The notes below the pieces were generated by a model. The model saw only the letters and a list, made by a program, of their open reading frames with translations. It was not told the origin of the DNA and searched no databases. A program made the translations under genes and the position numbers. A DNA stretch of 64,000 nucleotides from Panorpa germanica (lineage: Eukaryota > Arthropoda > Insecta > Mecoptera > Panorpidae), in the NCBI GenBank assembly GCA_963678705.1, contig OY783204.1, positions 25,678,759 to 25,742,758 on the forward strand. The letters run 5' to 3'. Positions 46,975 through 59,396 of the stretch are shown piece after piece. Positions within the stretch are counted from its first letter, which is position 1. The number at the start of each line of letters is the position of its first letter.

Positions 46975-47520
46975 ATTATAATGGAGCCGTTTTCGAGCTA
47001 CTATACAAAATTCAGTACCAAACATATAAAAATATAAACATACACTTGGAATATTATAATATAGGATAGTAGCTCGAAAACGGCTCCATCAATGTTTTTA
47101 AAAATTTCCTATTTCGTAGAGAATAAAATTCTAAGAATTTTGGCGTCCCCAGATTTTTCCCAGCATTTCCTGGAAACCCGTAATTTTCGAAAAACTGGAA
47201 AAAAAAAAGTGAGCCCTTTTTTGCTGTATTACTTTTAATTCGTAAAAGATAGAAAGTTGAAATTCAGCATGTGTATTAAGGTATTCAATACTAACATTTC
47301 TCAAAAATTAGAAATTCAAAAATTGAAAAAGGAGGGGTTGAAGAAATTCGGGGGCCCGGTAGGGAACTTTGGAGAAAGTTCATTTTTCCCATTAAAAAAA
47401 CAATGCACGAAAAAGTTGCGTCACTATAACCACTGTAATTCGAAAACTAATGATCGGAATGTAATGAAATTTGGACACATATTGTTTGAAGGTTAGTACT
47501 ATCAAAAAATCATACGGACT
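46975..47520. repeat. Dispersed repeat, copy 2, with inverted 5' part
   Basis: From 47066 it matches 2150-2375. Its 5' portion (46983-47060) is the reverse complement of what copy 1 has at the same place. This makes 22-nt inverted arms at 46983-47004 and 47066-47087 around the junction. Similarity with copy 1 stops near 47290; the remainder (CTTAATTCG-like words and AATGTAATGAAATTTGG) is probably the same element family extending further. Confidence 0.7.
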
Positions 47521-47524
47521 TGTC

Positions 47525-49525
47525 AATAGTGATGCTATTTATGTCCTCCTACGAACTTATTCAGTGATTTGAATCATAGTTATTATCAATAATTGACAAA
47601 ATAATGATACTCTTTAATTGTATTAATCAAAAATATATGGAATCCGGCCACGAACAAAATGTACGTGTTATCAAAATATATTCCACACATCTTGAAGTAA
47701 TTTACAGAATCCTACTTTAACAACGATTTACAAAATAGAGGATGTTAGGGTATTACTAGTTTTTGTACAGAACAATACTGCAGCAAAGTATAATAATGTT
47801 TTCAATGGAGTAGCAAACAGAGGACAGAGGATAGAGGACGGACAAAGCCGACAGCAACTGGGGTAACATTCCAGTTTCTTTATAAAGCACACTGAGTCCC
47901 TTAACGAGATTATGTTGGATTAGTAAGTACCACACAAAAGAGGATAGAACGATTAAGAATGTCATACAAGCTTTAATACATTACTAAAATATCACCGTCA
48001 TTTTGTAATATGTGGAAAACAAAATACAGTATTCTATTTCACGAGAATCACAGATTCCATACACTTCGTTGCAAAGATCTGATTGAAACAAGTAAAATGG
48101 GAAATATGATTCTAAAAGAATCCTAAAAAGAATCTTTACTCCTCTTTTCATACTAAATATAGTAAAGTAAACCTCGTCTCGTCCTAAACATTATTATATA
48201 ACCCTCCCTTGGTCTCGATAGGTCTAAAAGATACTCGTTATTTTTTCTAGGTAAAAATTTTATTGAGTGTTATAACTCACTGGTGTCTTTGAAGAAAGTA
48301 ACTCATTTTATATTAATCTTACATAACACCTTCTTCCAATCACCCTTGAACTTTGCATAAGTAACAGCATAAACTTATTTAACAGTCTGTACTAATATTA
48401 GATGTCACAGTGGCGCATACCTGCTAAAAGATACTATAATAATTTTAAAATTAGTACACAAAATTTTTATTATTTTTATCACATAACTGAAGCTCTTTAT
48501 ATTTGAATAAATGAAAACAAGGCACTAAAATAACATGATTATAAATGTTTATGTAAACAATTATGCATTCATACCAAATATTTTTAGAAAAATATTCAGA
48601 CCTATAAAAATGAATGGATGAATAAGTCATGCAGTATTTTAAGAAAGATTATTCTTTTCTTAATAAATAATAACATTAATAGCAATAAATATTTGAAAAT
48701 ATTTGGATTTTTCTGTTTTTCTGTCTCAATCACTTTTCTTAAAAAATTAGGAAAAATTTAAGCCGGCTCTGTATACAATTATCAATTAAAAAGAATAGTA
48801 GTAATTTAAAACGTAATTACAGAAATAATAATGATCTTATAATTGCATACTAGCTCTGTGTTTATTGCTTCTAATGTTTACGACTTTTTAATCAAAAAAA
48901 TATAATATAATGTGATATTTTAACAATAACAATTCGCTGGAGATTTCAAAAATTCGATCGATTTACTAACAGATAGTTTTTCTAAGCAAGATATAATTAA
49001 CTTAGTTTTATAGGTCTGACACATTAACAACTCGACTAATTGCAGATTTTAAATTAGCTTATAATTCAGAAATCAAAAAAACCATAAATAACTTATAAAA
49101 GCTAAAACAATAACATATCGATATTCACTAGAATGTACCTTTACGTAAAATATTTTTTTCATTTTTTATTATTTTTATTTATCGCCAACCTATTTTCGAT
49201 GCTGGCTCCTATCACAACTTAATTTCAAGCGCATTTTTTATTTTATTTAAAGATATTTTGAAAAAAAGGAAACTAAACAATACACCGTGACGTCAGGTTA
49301 AAAGTATTTCATTAAATAATATATAAAACAATATTTTATGTTAGGTTGGTTATCTTACTCAAATGTAAGGGTGACTGCACCATTCAAACATGTTCGTCTT
49401 AAGATAATTTAGTTTTGTAAATTCAGTATCAAATTGTGCATTGGATACGCAGACATTTTTTTTTTATTCAAAACTTGATTTTCAGAATTAGCGTATTTGA
49501 CTTCCGACTTTGAAAATAATTTTGA
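47525..49525. other. Stretch with no recognised element
   Basis: AT-rich; short purine repeats (AGAGGACAGAGGATAGAGG) at about 47817-47837. Confidence 0.4.
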
Positions 49526-49528
49526 AGA

Positions 49529-49727
49529 TATAATTGAAATTACGAGAGTTCGGCGGCGACTCATACTTAAAACTAGCTATACCAAATAAACTGAAAAAAG
49601 CACTGACTCACTTATTTTTCTATAATGTATATAGGAACAAATAAGATAAAATTCATTATTGTATTATAGATTTATAACGTCCTTTTTAAGTATGAGATGC
49701 CGCCGAACTCTCGTAATTTGGACTATA
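49529..49727. mobile_element. Family A element (199 bp)
   Basis: Left TATAATTGAAATTACGAGAG, right CTCTCGTAATTTGGACTATA, with the GCACTGACTCA block. Same orientation as 45907-46124. Confidence 0.85.
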
Positions 49728-49734
49728 ATTCGTT

Positions 49735-49840
49735 TCTTTGTTATCTAAAAAACTATAACTCCCACAAAAATGTTATAAAAATATTTTTTGCAGATAATAA
49801 TATTATCCACAACTCTTAAGAATAACTTTTTCTAATAAAA
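49735..49840. repeat. Dispersed repeat, family P, fragment
   Basis: ACTATAACTCCCACAAAAAT, then GCAGATAATAATATTATCC, resembling the 3' parts of 19500-19745 and 21780-22050. It abuts the family A element. Confidence 0.5.
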
Positions 49841-50014
49841 ACATAATAAGCATTTAACCCATTTAAGTCCATTAGATGTCATTGCTAAGAATTGTCTGTA
49901 TATATATTTATGTAGTATATAAGACAACAGAAGATTTTGATACTAATTGAAGGATATAACTAATAAGGCTTTAAATTTATCATCCCTATCACATGTAACC
50001 ATCTTTCGTAGATC

Positions 50015-50038
50015 CCACATATATATATATATATATAC
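50015..50038. repeat. (TA)n microsatellite
   Basis: Short run of AT dinucleotides. Confidence 0.9.
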
Positions 50039-50039
50039 A

Positions 50040-51470
50040 CTACTGAACTACTCAATTATACACCATATAATACATACGAAGAGTATAATGATGAACAACC
50101 CCCTACAACGCTCCACCAGTGTACGTAGAAAACTGAATAAATTATGTAAAGACTTTCTGATGAGGGTGCAGTAGGGGTGGGAGTGGTTGTTACAGTAAAA
50201 TCCTGTTCGGGTATGAGTTAGGATGCTGACGATGAGATCCTGTGAAGGAACATGATGTATGTGTACTTATCAAAGAGATGACATGTTAAAGAGGAGCGAG
50301 AGGTGGTTGGAGGAAGAGATAAGGAGAAGGGTTATCATCAAAGCTGAGATGGTGCGTTGCAAAGAGTCTCAACTATGTTTACATTAGTTTTGTTTAAGAG
50401 GCTTTCTTACAAAACGTAATATTACTATATTCTGTATTTCTAAATTTGAGTTATATCAACTAACAAATAAATTAAAAATATTTCATATTTTGATGCAAAA
50501 AAATATGCATATATTGAATAATAGAATAAATTTAAAAATGCTGCAAGAAAATTAATAATTCTTTCTATAGAAGTATAAACTTTGTTTTTGTTTTAAAGAA
50601 AATAAAAGTTAAAAAAAAATTAATGCGAAAGTTACAGAGAACGAATATTCATTAAAATAATGAAGAACACCCCTGTGTGAAATTTATACAACATACATAA
50701 TATAATTATAATATTAAAGGGGTGAACATAAATAAACATACAAACGAGGACAACGAAGCTATAAAATATAATAATTACATTAATTTAAAATGTAATTAAT
50801 AATTTATGAAATATAAACTTTATTATCATCATGCATATATTATATTATACGAGTACATACGACTCCATATACCAGAATACTCATTTAAATAGTGCAATTA
50901 ATTAAAACAAAAACACCCTTTATTATATTACTAAAGATCAAAAATAAACCAAGGGCACTTTTGCATTTGGATATTGATGAGTATTATTTTGTTCCCATAA
51001 TGTATCCTTCGGAATCAAGGAAATCGCCTTAATTAGGTTTATCTGTTCTGGAAATATATTTCTATAAAATGGAATTTACAACTTCTATATAAGAGACTAT
51101 TTTTTTCACTATTGTGTTTTTATTAAAAACATTTTTAAAGCAGAAGATCGGCAGATAGTGGTAGAAAAATCACAACTTCTTACAGTCGCCATACTCTGCT
51201 ATATAGAAGTTGATTTTAAAGAATAATACATATAAATATAGCGGAAAATGTGCTTCTTTATTATGAATGTGTGGAGACTGTATAAAACCGTTGAAGCGGA
51301 ATAGCATAATGTGTTTTATAAACCTGTAAAAAATATCTCGTAAATTTAGGAACATTAATTAGTATTAGTAGTTGGTGGGCTATTACTATCACTTCATCGG
51401 TGTGGCATTTCGCTTCCCTGTCTAATATTTCTAGACATAAGTGCATAAGGTTCACTTCAACATTTAATAA
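50040..51470. other. Stretch with no recognised element
   Basis: 50080-50360 is purine-rich on the plus strand (GGTGGGAGTGG, GGAGGAAGAGATAAGGAG); the rest is AT-rich. No frame can be supported. Confidence 0.35.
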
Positions 51471-51472
51471 GA

Positions 51473-51560
51473 CGGGGTGTGTTCAAAAAGTAAGGAACAG
51501 TTGTTGTTTAAAAATACCCGAGCTAATTATTTTATAAAAATCTTTTTCCCCGTACATTGG
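51473..51560. mobile_element. mariner-like terminus
   Basis: GGGGTGTGTTCAAAAAGTAA then GGAACAG resembles mariner inverted termini (gTGTnCAAAAAGTAAg). No transposase or opposite end was found. Confidence 0.4.
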
Positions 51561-51837
51561 TAGCACTGTGCTCAATTACTATGCTAAATTGAGAAGATTT
51601 GTCTCAAATACAAACAGAAAATTCTTTCTATATACAATTTAAATTAAAAAAAACTATTTTTCTAAAGAAATGCCCTCAGCTTATTACACACATCTTTAAT
51701 TATTAAAATGTTTCCTTTGTGTTTTAATATAAACTAAGAAAGATGAACACAAAGAGAGGAAGATTGTAAAGAGATATACAAGATCTTCAAGAAGACAACC
51801 TGCGAAATTGAAAACTGTGAGGCCCGAGCCCGTCACT

Positions 51838-51890
51838 CGTCGTCCTTCACCCTTCACCCTTCACCCAAACTCTCCCCCCACGGAAAGTCA
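51838..51890. repeat. Short CCCTTCA tandem repeat in a GC-rich patch
   Basis: CCTTCACCCTTCACCCTTCA then CCC, inside a GC-rich patch from about 51820 to 51890. Confidence 0.7.
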
Positions 51891-52382
51891 TAATTAGTTT
51901 ATACTTAGACATCCATTACGAGATTATAGGTTGAACACGTATAGCAATAAAGTCTTCTTTGATATGCAGAGTTATGCATCACTGTACACAAACTCTAGTA
52001 CAACCATTATTTAAAGCTCTACAACTGATTCAGTGCTTGTAAAACTGTGTCAAGTAAAAATATAGACCTTTAGAATTGAAAAAGACCAATCTCAATCTAA
52101 TAGAAGATAAAAAAATCCAGATGAACTTATGGAGTATAAAATAAATTCAAACATTGATTCACATTTAAAACATTACGCATGATTGTAGATGCACCATGGT
52201 ATATTACAAATTGAAAGACTGCACCACGATCTTGCCATACCTACAGTGAGACAAGAAATTAAAACTCGAACGGTGAAATACAAAAACCATCCAAATACAT
52301 TAGTGACCAACCTAATGGAAGACAGGACTACCTTCACCAGGCTGAAATCTATATGACAAAAATAAAAGAACTATAACTATAT

Positions 52383-53300
52383 AACTTGTTTTCTTAGAGA
52401 ATTGAAGTAAATATTAAGGTTATCTTAAAGATTTCAACTACAATATTAACAAACGTAAGACTCTTTTTCTATGGCATTAAAATTTTGAAGATGTTTTAAA
52501 TCAGTTAGACACATAACCAAATAAGACAACTAAAATATAATTCCTACTAGGGAGGCAGTGAAGGAAAGAGGTGGATGGCGAAAATAGTAAAAAGGAAAGG
52601 AAAAACAGGACAATAAATAAGCTGGTGGCTGGGTTGCACAAGGAACAGGAAGAGAGAGGAAGTATTAAAAGAGGCAGTGAAGGGAAGCAGGAGAAAGAAA
52701 GAAGTAGCGAGGAAACAGTTAAACTTCAGTCCAGAAAAATAGACTAGGGAATAGACCAGTCCAGAAGGAAGACTAGTGAAAATGAAGGAAGAGGGTCAAG
52801 AGAAGAAGAAGCAGAAAGTACTTTTCGAAATAAAAAGGTCTAGAATAGTTTAAATTAAATTGTAAGTTGAAGTTCTGTGAAATGTATTAAGAATGTAGAT
52901 TGTAAAGCCGAAAGGAGAACAATTAATAATAATAATAATATTATAATTCCTACTTTCATTGATATAATATTGACAATTAGTTTTATACTAAAACAAAAAA
53001 ATATTATATTATTTTTTTCTTTTTTTATATATTTATATTATTTTTATTTTATTAATGTATATATGACAACAACAAAAATAATTATAAGGAAGATTCCTTT
53101 TAACTTGTATTTTCTTAAATAATTGAAGTATTAAGCTTATCACAAAGATTGTAGCTACAATACTAACAAACGTAAGATTCTTTTTCTACAGTGTCAAAAT
53201 ATTGAAGATGTTTGAAATTCACTAAACGCATAACTCAGACAACTAAAATGGAATCTCTATTATCACTCATTTAACAAAGACAATTAGTTTTATATCAAAA
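52383..53300. repeat. Tandem segmental duplication (about 313-bp unit) split by a retroposon
   Basis: AACTTGTTTTCTTAGAGAA... at 52383 recurs as AACTTGTATTTTCTTAAATA... at 53102, with AACAAACGTAAGA, TTGAAGATGTTT, AGACAACTAAAAT and ACAATTAGTTTTATA following in the same order in both. Distance 719 bp, of which 406 bp are the insertion in the first unit and its duplicated target. Confidence 0.75.
52549..52941 (+). mobile_element. Short retroposon, copy 1, with 13-bp target duplication
   Basis: Flanked by TATAATTCCTACT at 52536-52548 and 52942-52954. The element is purine-rich on the plus strand and ends GTAAAGCCGAAAGG... followed by a (TAA)n tail. The long target duplication and tail mark LINE-machinery retroposition. 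No reverse transcriptase frame remains. Confidence 0.85.
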
Positions 53301-53304
53301 GATA

Positions 53305-55910
53305 AAAATATAGTTTTCACATAATTGTAAAATTTATTTTTACTAAGATATAAAGCTCGCAACATTTGTTTGTGAACTGATGTTTGAGAATGTATAGTTA
53401 GCACGCTCGGCTCGGAACCGTTCACAACGTGTGTGTCTTTGAAAAAATAACAAATTAAATTGAAATTAGAAATCATACATACACCTTTTCTAAATTTGAA
53501 GTTACATGTACCTCACAGTTTTACGTTCCTTGTTTTAGAGAATACCGAATACATCCCTCTTTCCATACTGTAGCATAGTGTATAATACAACATTTGCGCA
53601 ATGTCTAGCTCTACGAAAAAATACAACAATACTGAATATAAAAAATGAATAAACAACGAAAAAAAATATATATATAAATTTATGTGCACTTAGAAAAGAT
53701 TTGTAGTAGTTTTAAGAAAAATGTAAAATTCTTTGTTTGAAAATTGTATTCTCGTATATACGTATTTCTAGTAATGAAATATCAAAATTTTAATGAAAAC
53801 TGGATATTGTTCATTTTCTACAAACAACAACATTTTTGTAAAACTTATAGTTGTCAAGATAAACAAAAATAATTGCTTACTCTCTTATTTTTAAGATGGC
53901 GGCCGAAAATTTAAATTTAAATATAGTTTTGACTCCCTTACATGATAAAAAAAAGAAAATTGTTGCTTATCCTGACCTAAATGCACAATTCGATGACTAA
54001 TTTGCCCGACTACAACACTTTTATATTGCACATACGTTTATTTTCCATGTATGTAATAAAATATGTGAAAATAATTTACTGTCGACTCATGGGAGGTTTA
54101 TATGATGCAAGTAATAATTAGGAGTACATGACGCCTTAGGCTGCAAGGCTTTAAGATTTATAAAATACTCTTCCTTGTATAAATCTAAAATGCCGCGATT
54201 TCTACATTACCGAACTATATATTTTGCAAGTAGTGCAGTAGGTATTTCTAAATATAAATCATAATTATATAAATTTTGTTGTTTTTAAATCAGTTTTGCG
54301 AACAATTTTTCTAATATCTAATATGTTATTATTTTTCTTATTAATTAAACGCAATATTTTGCCATCAATTAAAATGTTTGCCCTATAATTAATTACATAA
54401 TAATTTCGTTCGACTATATATGAAATAATTCTACAAAAGTAAAATTCTTCAGAATGCTAGTTTAAAGTTAAAATCGTATAAGCGTTTTCGTTCAGTAGGT
54501 TTTAGAATTCACGCTATATAGTAAAATCTGTCCCAAGTTTTCGCCTATATCTCAGTGTCACTAAATAGTTTAGTACATCTTCTATCGTTTGTGTTGGTTA
54601 GTTCAAATATTCAAAATTTGTCACTCTTTGCTTCTAGACGCCTCATATAAAACTTAAACATTTATATTTTTTTTAATCCCTGTATCTTGTTAAATTAGAA
54701 GTTAGAAGGCTACAATATTCTGGACTAAAGATAGCACAGTAAAATTGTAGCTTTGTAACTTTTATTCCTAGATTAAATGCCTACTTTCTGGGTTCAAAAA
54801 ATAGTAGGTTTGTTTCGTCCGTATATCGAACTATTACTTTGATAATAAATGTTCTCGCTTTGTGTCTGGTATCTTGGTGTATAGCTTCAAATAACTAATT
54901 TCCTGTATCTTTAGAATACACATAAAAAAATTCAGCTACCAAAGTGACACTTGAACAGATTAAAAACAATAAACTTCTACTGAAACACCACTTTCATAAT
55001 TATTGAGAAATTCTTTACCGAAAATAATGCAACAGTTATCAAAATAAAACATTTTATATTCGTCATACAACTTCGCTATATAAAACAATTAGGTTTATTT
55101 CTTAATTACAATATTCTCCGCTAAAATCAGTTCTGGTGTACTCGTAAAATTCTGATGATACCTGTTGCACTAACAAACCCCGTCTGAATAATGATACAAA
55201 CGTATTATTTATAGGTATTCTTATAAAAATGAAATTGCAATAAATCTAAGTTTTCTAAGTTTAATAATACGACTAGAACATAGCACTAACACTTTTATGA
55301 TTTATACGATTACATGTGTCGACTATAATTAATATGCAACGTAATTGTATTGTAATTACTCAAATTGTTGATAATTATTTTATTTCTTGATTTGTTTAAC
55401 GCAAATGATCTTATTATTATAAATCTAATCGCAAATAAAAATATTTTTTAGTCATTAGAATGGAATTTTTAGATTAAGTTTCTTCTAATTAAAAATTCTG
55501 TTTATATTTTTATTAAATATTGAATTTAGCTTGCTGATAGCAATTACGTGAGTTTCACATTACTAAAACATAAAAAATGTTTATGTCTTTGACCTATTTC
55601 ATCGCTATTAGAATCATAAAAGAATCTTTTCGGAACTTGTAGAATCGTAAAACTTTATCTAATATCTATAACATTATTTAGTAATATTTTCGCCGCTAAA
55701 AAAAATAATATTTTCTGATTTGGGTAAAATTCAACGCTGATTTCAAATCTGCAATTTATTTTTTTTAGTTTTTACGACTTCAAAAGCGTCTAGTATTTTT
55801 TTTAAATAAGACAGATGCTTGTAACTTGGTTTATTAGTTTAGGCACACATCTGACAAATGCCAAAAATAAAACAATTAACATACTAACTTAAATTGGACC
55901 ACTGTTGTCA
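53305..55910. other. Stretch with no recognised element
   Basis: AT-rich, no supportable frame or repeat. Confidence 0.4.
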
Positions 55911-55919
55911 TTTAACTGT

Positions 55920-56058
55920 CAGAAATTGGGTTATTTTACACAAACATAAAAATAGTCAAACTTCGCCTAAGACAAGTATGGCTCAAAATGTTCTAAATGG
56001 TGTCAACTATCATCCCCTTAAGGCTTTGCACCTTCCTACCAAACACCCTGTATATTAC
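55920..56058 (-). repeat. Probable dispersed repeat ending in ACACCCTGTA
   Basis: The minus strand begins TACAGGGTGTTTGGTAGGAA followed by GGTGCAAAGCC and a GC-richer tract. TACAGGGTG is a frequent terminus of insect transposable elements. It gives a plus-strand frame (55894-56100) that is not a gene. Confidence 0.35.
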
Positions 56059-56532
56059 TATATCACATACATACCACTAGACATATGGAGAGCGCAGTAA
56101 CGAATAAAGTATATCAACAATTTGCTGGGTGGACACTAGTGAAGTACAGTAAATTACAATATTAATTGCTGTACAGGCAATTATTTAAATGTAAGTTAGT
56201 TATAAATTTAATAACGTTATGCTTCGAGATTTTACATTCATATTGCAATTTAGAATTATGCTGTTGTATATATAATTGTGTAAGTGAAACAAAAGTATAA
56301 GAAATAGTTGCTTGAGATGTTACTTTCTAAGAATGCAATTAGAAAATTAATACCACGAATCGTATAAATTGTGTGAAAATTAACAATAATTAAAAGAATG
56401 TTATGTTTTTTTTATATGATTTAATTAAAATTGTTTGGCTATGATACACAATTTAGATTCCGTTGAACACAGTTATTAAAGGTTTATTTAACACAAAACT
56501 GTTTACCTATTTTATAACATTTTTTAGGTATA

Positions 56533-56560
56533 TACAGGGTGACCCGTAAGTAACAAGTAA
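56533..56560. repeat. TACAGGGTGACCCGTAAGTA terminus
   Basis: An element-like end with no partner recognised nearby. Confidence 0.3.
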
Positions 56561-57094
56561 TATTGAGTCAAAACGACCATCTAAAATATAAAAATTTATA
56601 TTTTTTATAAAAAAAAAAAAAAACTTTATTAAAATTGTCCTAGGAAGTTACGAGTATATAATCCCGCAAACATAACTGAGATCCCAGATAATTGTGTAAC
56701 TTTTTAAGGGCTACTGTTAACTTTAGACTAAATTTTATACATCAACGTACCTAAGTGTACTAAAGCTATCAGTCGACCTTAAATAAATTGCAAAATATGT
56801 CCCATATCTCGGAGTGGGCAAAAGTAACTGTTGTAGACTTGTAGTTACAAATTCTTTGTCGAAGTAGGTTAACTTAGGTTTTAATAAGGCTCTCAATTTA
56901 TTTAATAAAGACATTTACTTAATAGAAACAATATAGTACAAAAATATGGTTTTAATTCACTCATTTAATTTAATTTCTATTTGTCGCTTTTGGCCTTTAT
57001 TGTCTGAGAGCTTTAAGAAAAAATCAAACGAAATAATTATAAACTACAGATAAAAAAAAGAACCATTTATATAAAATAACATAATATTAACGAT

Positions 57095-57380
57095 AGTGAA
57101 ACGATACTTGGCCATTTTTGACTCGCGAAATATAGATGGTGATACTATACAACAGGTTAAATATTATCAAAAAAACATGTTTTTTATGTTTAAATCGTTT
57201 TATGTAAGTAACTATAAACGCGAATCAAAACCTAAAGCTGCAATTAGTTAGATGAATAACGTATCTACATTTTAAGCTTTCTTCCACTGACATTTAATGA
57301 GTTGGAACCGCAAAAATTAGTTTTGAAAATGAATATTGCTATATTTTCTAGTTAAATTCCAATTTTTATATGACTGGAAT
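57095..57380. mobile_element. Family C element, left part
   Basis: AGTGAAACGATACTTGGCCA onward matches 12766-13050 closely (TAAATCGTTTTATGTAAGTA, AGCTGCAATTAGTTAGATG). It breaks off after TGACTGGAATATT, losing its right end. Confidence 0.85.
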
Positions 57381-57417
57381 ATTATCGAATACTCTATATA
57401 TTTTTAAGTCTTAAGCG

Positions 57418-57600
57418 TAAGTTTGAGAACCATAGTAAACGTTTTAAAATTATGGCAAATCCTTAGAAATATTAACAGGCATATAAAAATTGGAATTTAT
57501 CTGGAAAATATAACAATATTAATTTTTGAATTTGATTTGCAAAATCGCTTAATATTAATAAGCGCCCTCTTAGAAAGTTTCAAAATATGGTCGTTAGTAC
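57418..57600. mobile_element. Family C element, diverged copy in reverse
   Basis: GTTTGAGAACCATAGTAAACG then ATTATGGCAAATCCTTAG and ATATAAAAATTGGAATTTAT match the reverse complement of the right half of 12766-13148, at clearly lower identity than the adjacent copy. Confidence 0.6.
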
Positions 57601-57604
57601 GCTA

Positions 57605-58195
57605 AAATTTTGTTTCTCGACAATAACATCGATCTAAACCATTATATACTCGCTCTTCATACAAAGTATTATTATAGCCAACTTCATCATAGTGTTAAAC
57701 TCTCTTAAACCCGTTGACGCATTTAGTATATACCTATTTATTACATGTATATAAGTAGTAGTATATAAACAAAGCTCAATATGTAACTATATACAAAATG
57801 TGTACTTTAGGTGCACACGTGTGTGCAATGCTAGTCCAGTTCAGTGCATGCCACATGCATGATACATAGGTGTAGTAATTGTACTCCACAAATGAACATA
57901 CAAGTATATATTATATACGGTTATATACAACGTATCGGTCGGTCACATTTAACAAGCTCATCTAATAAGTACAAAGCCGGTGAAATGGTGTTAACAGAAA
58001 ACCAAATCAATCATGTTCAAATTTTGAATAGAATTCATTGAAATTCCAATATTATTTTAATGTATTCTTGAAGATGTACTACGCACTAAATTCAAAATAA
58101 TGGTGTGTTATAACGCATCTTTTTTTGTATAACCTATAGTGCAATGTGGACACACGCACTACGGAATTAATTCTACAAAGCATATGCAGCATACG
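57605..58195. other. Stretch with no recognised element
   Basis: AT-rich; the short plus-strand frame at 57844-58041 has no recognisable product. Confidence 0.35.
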
Positions 58196-58209
58196 TAACA
58201 ACCATATTA

Positions 58210-58468
58210 TTTCGGAAATAGTAAGAAGGAAAGGAAAAACAGGAGAATAAACTGGTGGTAATAAGCTGGTGGAGAATAATAGAGAGGGTCAAAAGAAGAA
58301 GAAGCAGAAAGCACTTTTGGAAGTAGTAAAAGTCGAGAAGATTTTAAGTTTATTTTAAGTTTAGTTTTAAGTTTGGAATGTATATAGGAATGAAATGTAT
58401 TAGAAATATAATACTGTAGATTGTAAAGCCGAAAGGCATACACAATTAATATATAAAATAAAAAAAAA
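58210..58468 (+). mobile_element. Short retroposon, copy 2, with 13-bp target duplication
   Basis: AACAACCATATTA at 58197-58209 and 58469-58481 flank it. Shares GAAAGGAAAAACAGGA, GGGTCAAAAGAAGAAG and GTAGATTGTAAAGCCGAAAG with 52549-52941, but is shorter and ends in an A-rich tail. The 97-codon minus-strand frame here is antisense noise. Confidence 0.85.
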
Positions 58469-58506
58469 AACAACCATATTACAAAAATAATATAAACCAT
58501 ATATAT

Positions 58507-59114
58507 TCAGGGTGACCACAAGAAAATTATTTCCCTGATAATTCCAGATTTTCCAGTAAAGTTTTTCGTACTTTTCTCTGATATAGAAATTTAATTTGTA
58601 TTATTTAAATATTTAAAGTTTTGAATATATTGTAATTGCCAATATTTGAATCTGGTATTAAAACTAAAAAAAAAAAACATGTTCATATTTATTTCTTATT
58701 TATTTTTTATCACATTGCCCTTAATTGCGTTTAATAACTAATTAAATTCGATTTCGTGAATAAAAAATAACTTAAATTGAGTAAGACAAAAATAAGGTAA
58801 TGACTAGTATAAACTAGAACAAATTAACTTCTAATATTTAATAGATAAAATTATTGAAATTTTTTAAATTGATCATCAATAACTTGAATTTCAGCTAAAA
58901 AATTAAATTTTTTGAAGCTAAATTTTTTATTCATTAGCTACACGTTTTCTTTTTAAATTATCAGATTCATTTCATTTTGAATTTTAAATGAAATATAATA
59001 TGCTATATATGAAATAGTTCAATCAATCAAATTCTCTGATATTTTTTTAAATTTTCTGAAATGTCCTGAAATTCCCGGATATTTCCAGGTTTTCCAGGTC
59101 TGTGGCCACCCTGA
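58507..59114. mobile_element. TIR element with TCAGGGTGnCCACA ends
   Basis: TAT at 58504-58506 and 59115-59117 flank TCAGGGTGACCACA and TGTGGCCACCCTGA. Subterminal CCAGATTTTCCAG and TTTCCAGGTTTTCCAGG repeats are inverted. 608 bp, AT-rich centre, no transposase. Family knowledge: CAGGGTGGCCACA-ended elements are widespread in animals. Confidence 0.8.
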
Positions 59115-59396
59115 TATTACTAAAGAATCTTTCAAAATGCAAGTTTGATGTCATGGTAAAGTGTGCTAATACTTTTATACAATATTTGAATAAGAAAATC
59201 AGTCGGCATAATATATTTGTCTCGTTATACAGAGATCTGCTGTGAAATACATAGCGTAACTTTACGTTTTCAGTCTTGACCTTATAGATATATCTTAATA
59301 TATAAAAGAAAGACGGGTTTGTTGCAACACTTATAACTCGAGATCTGCTGAACCAATATTCATGGTTATTGATTCGTTGGATTTGTCTTCGCCCCG

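Noticed and set aside
58207-58500. 97-codon Phe/Leu/Tyr-rich minus-strand frame
   Set aside because: Antisense of the purine-rich retroposon with its A-rich tail.
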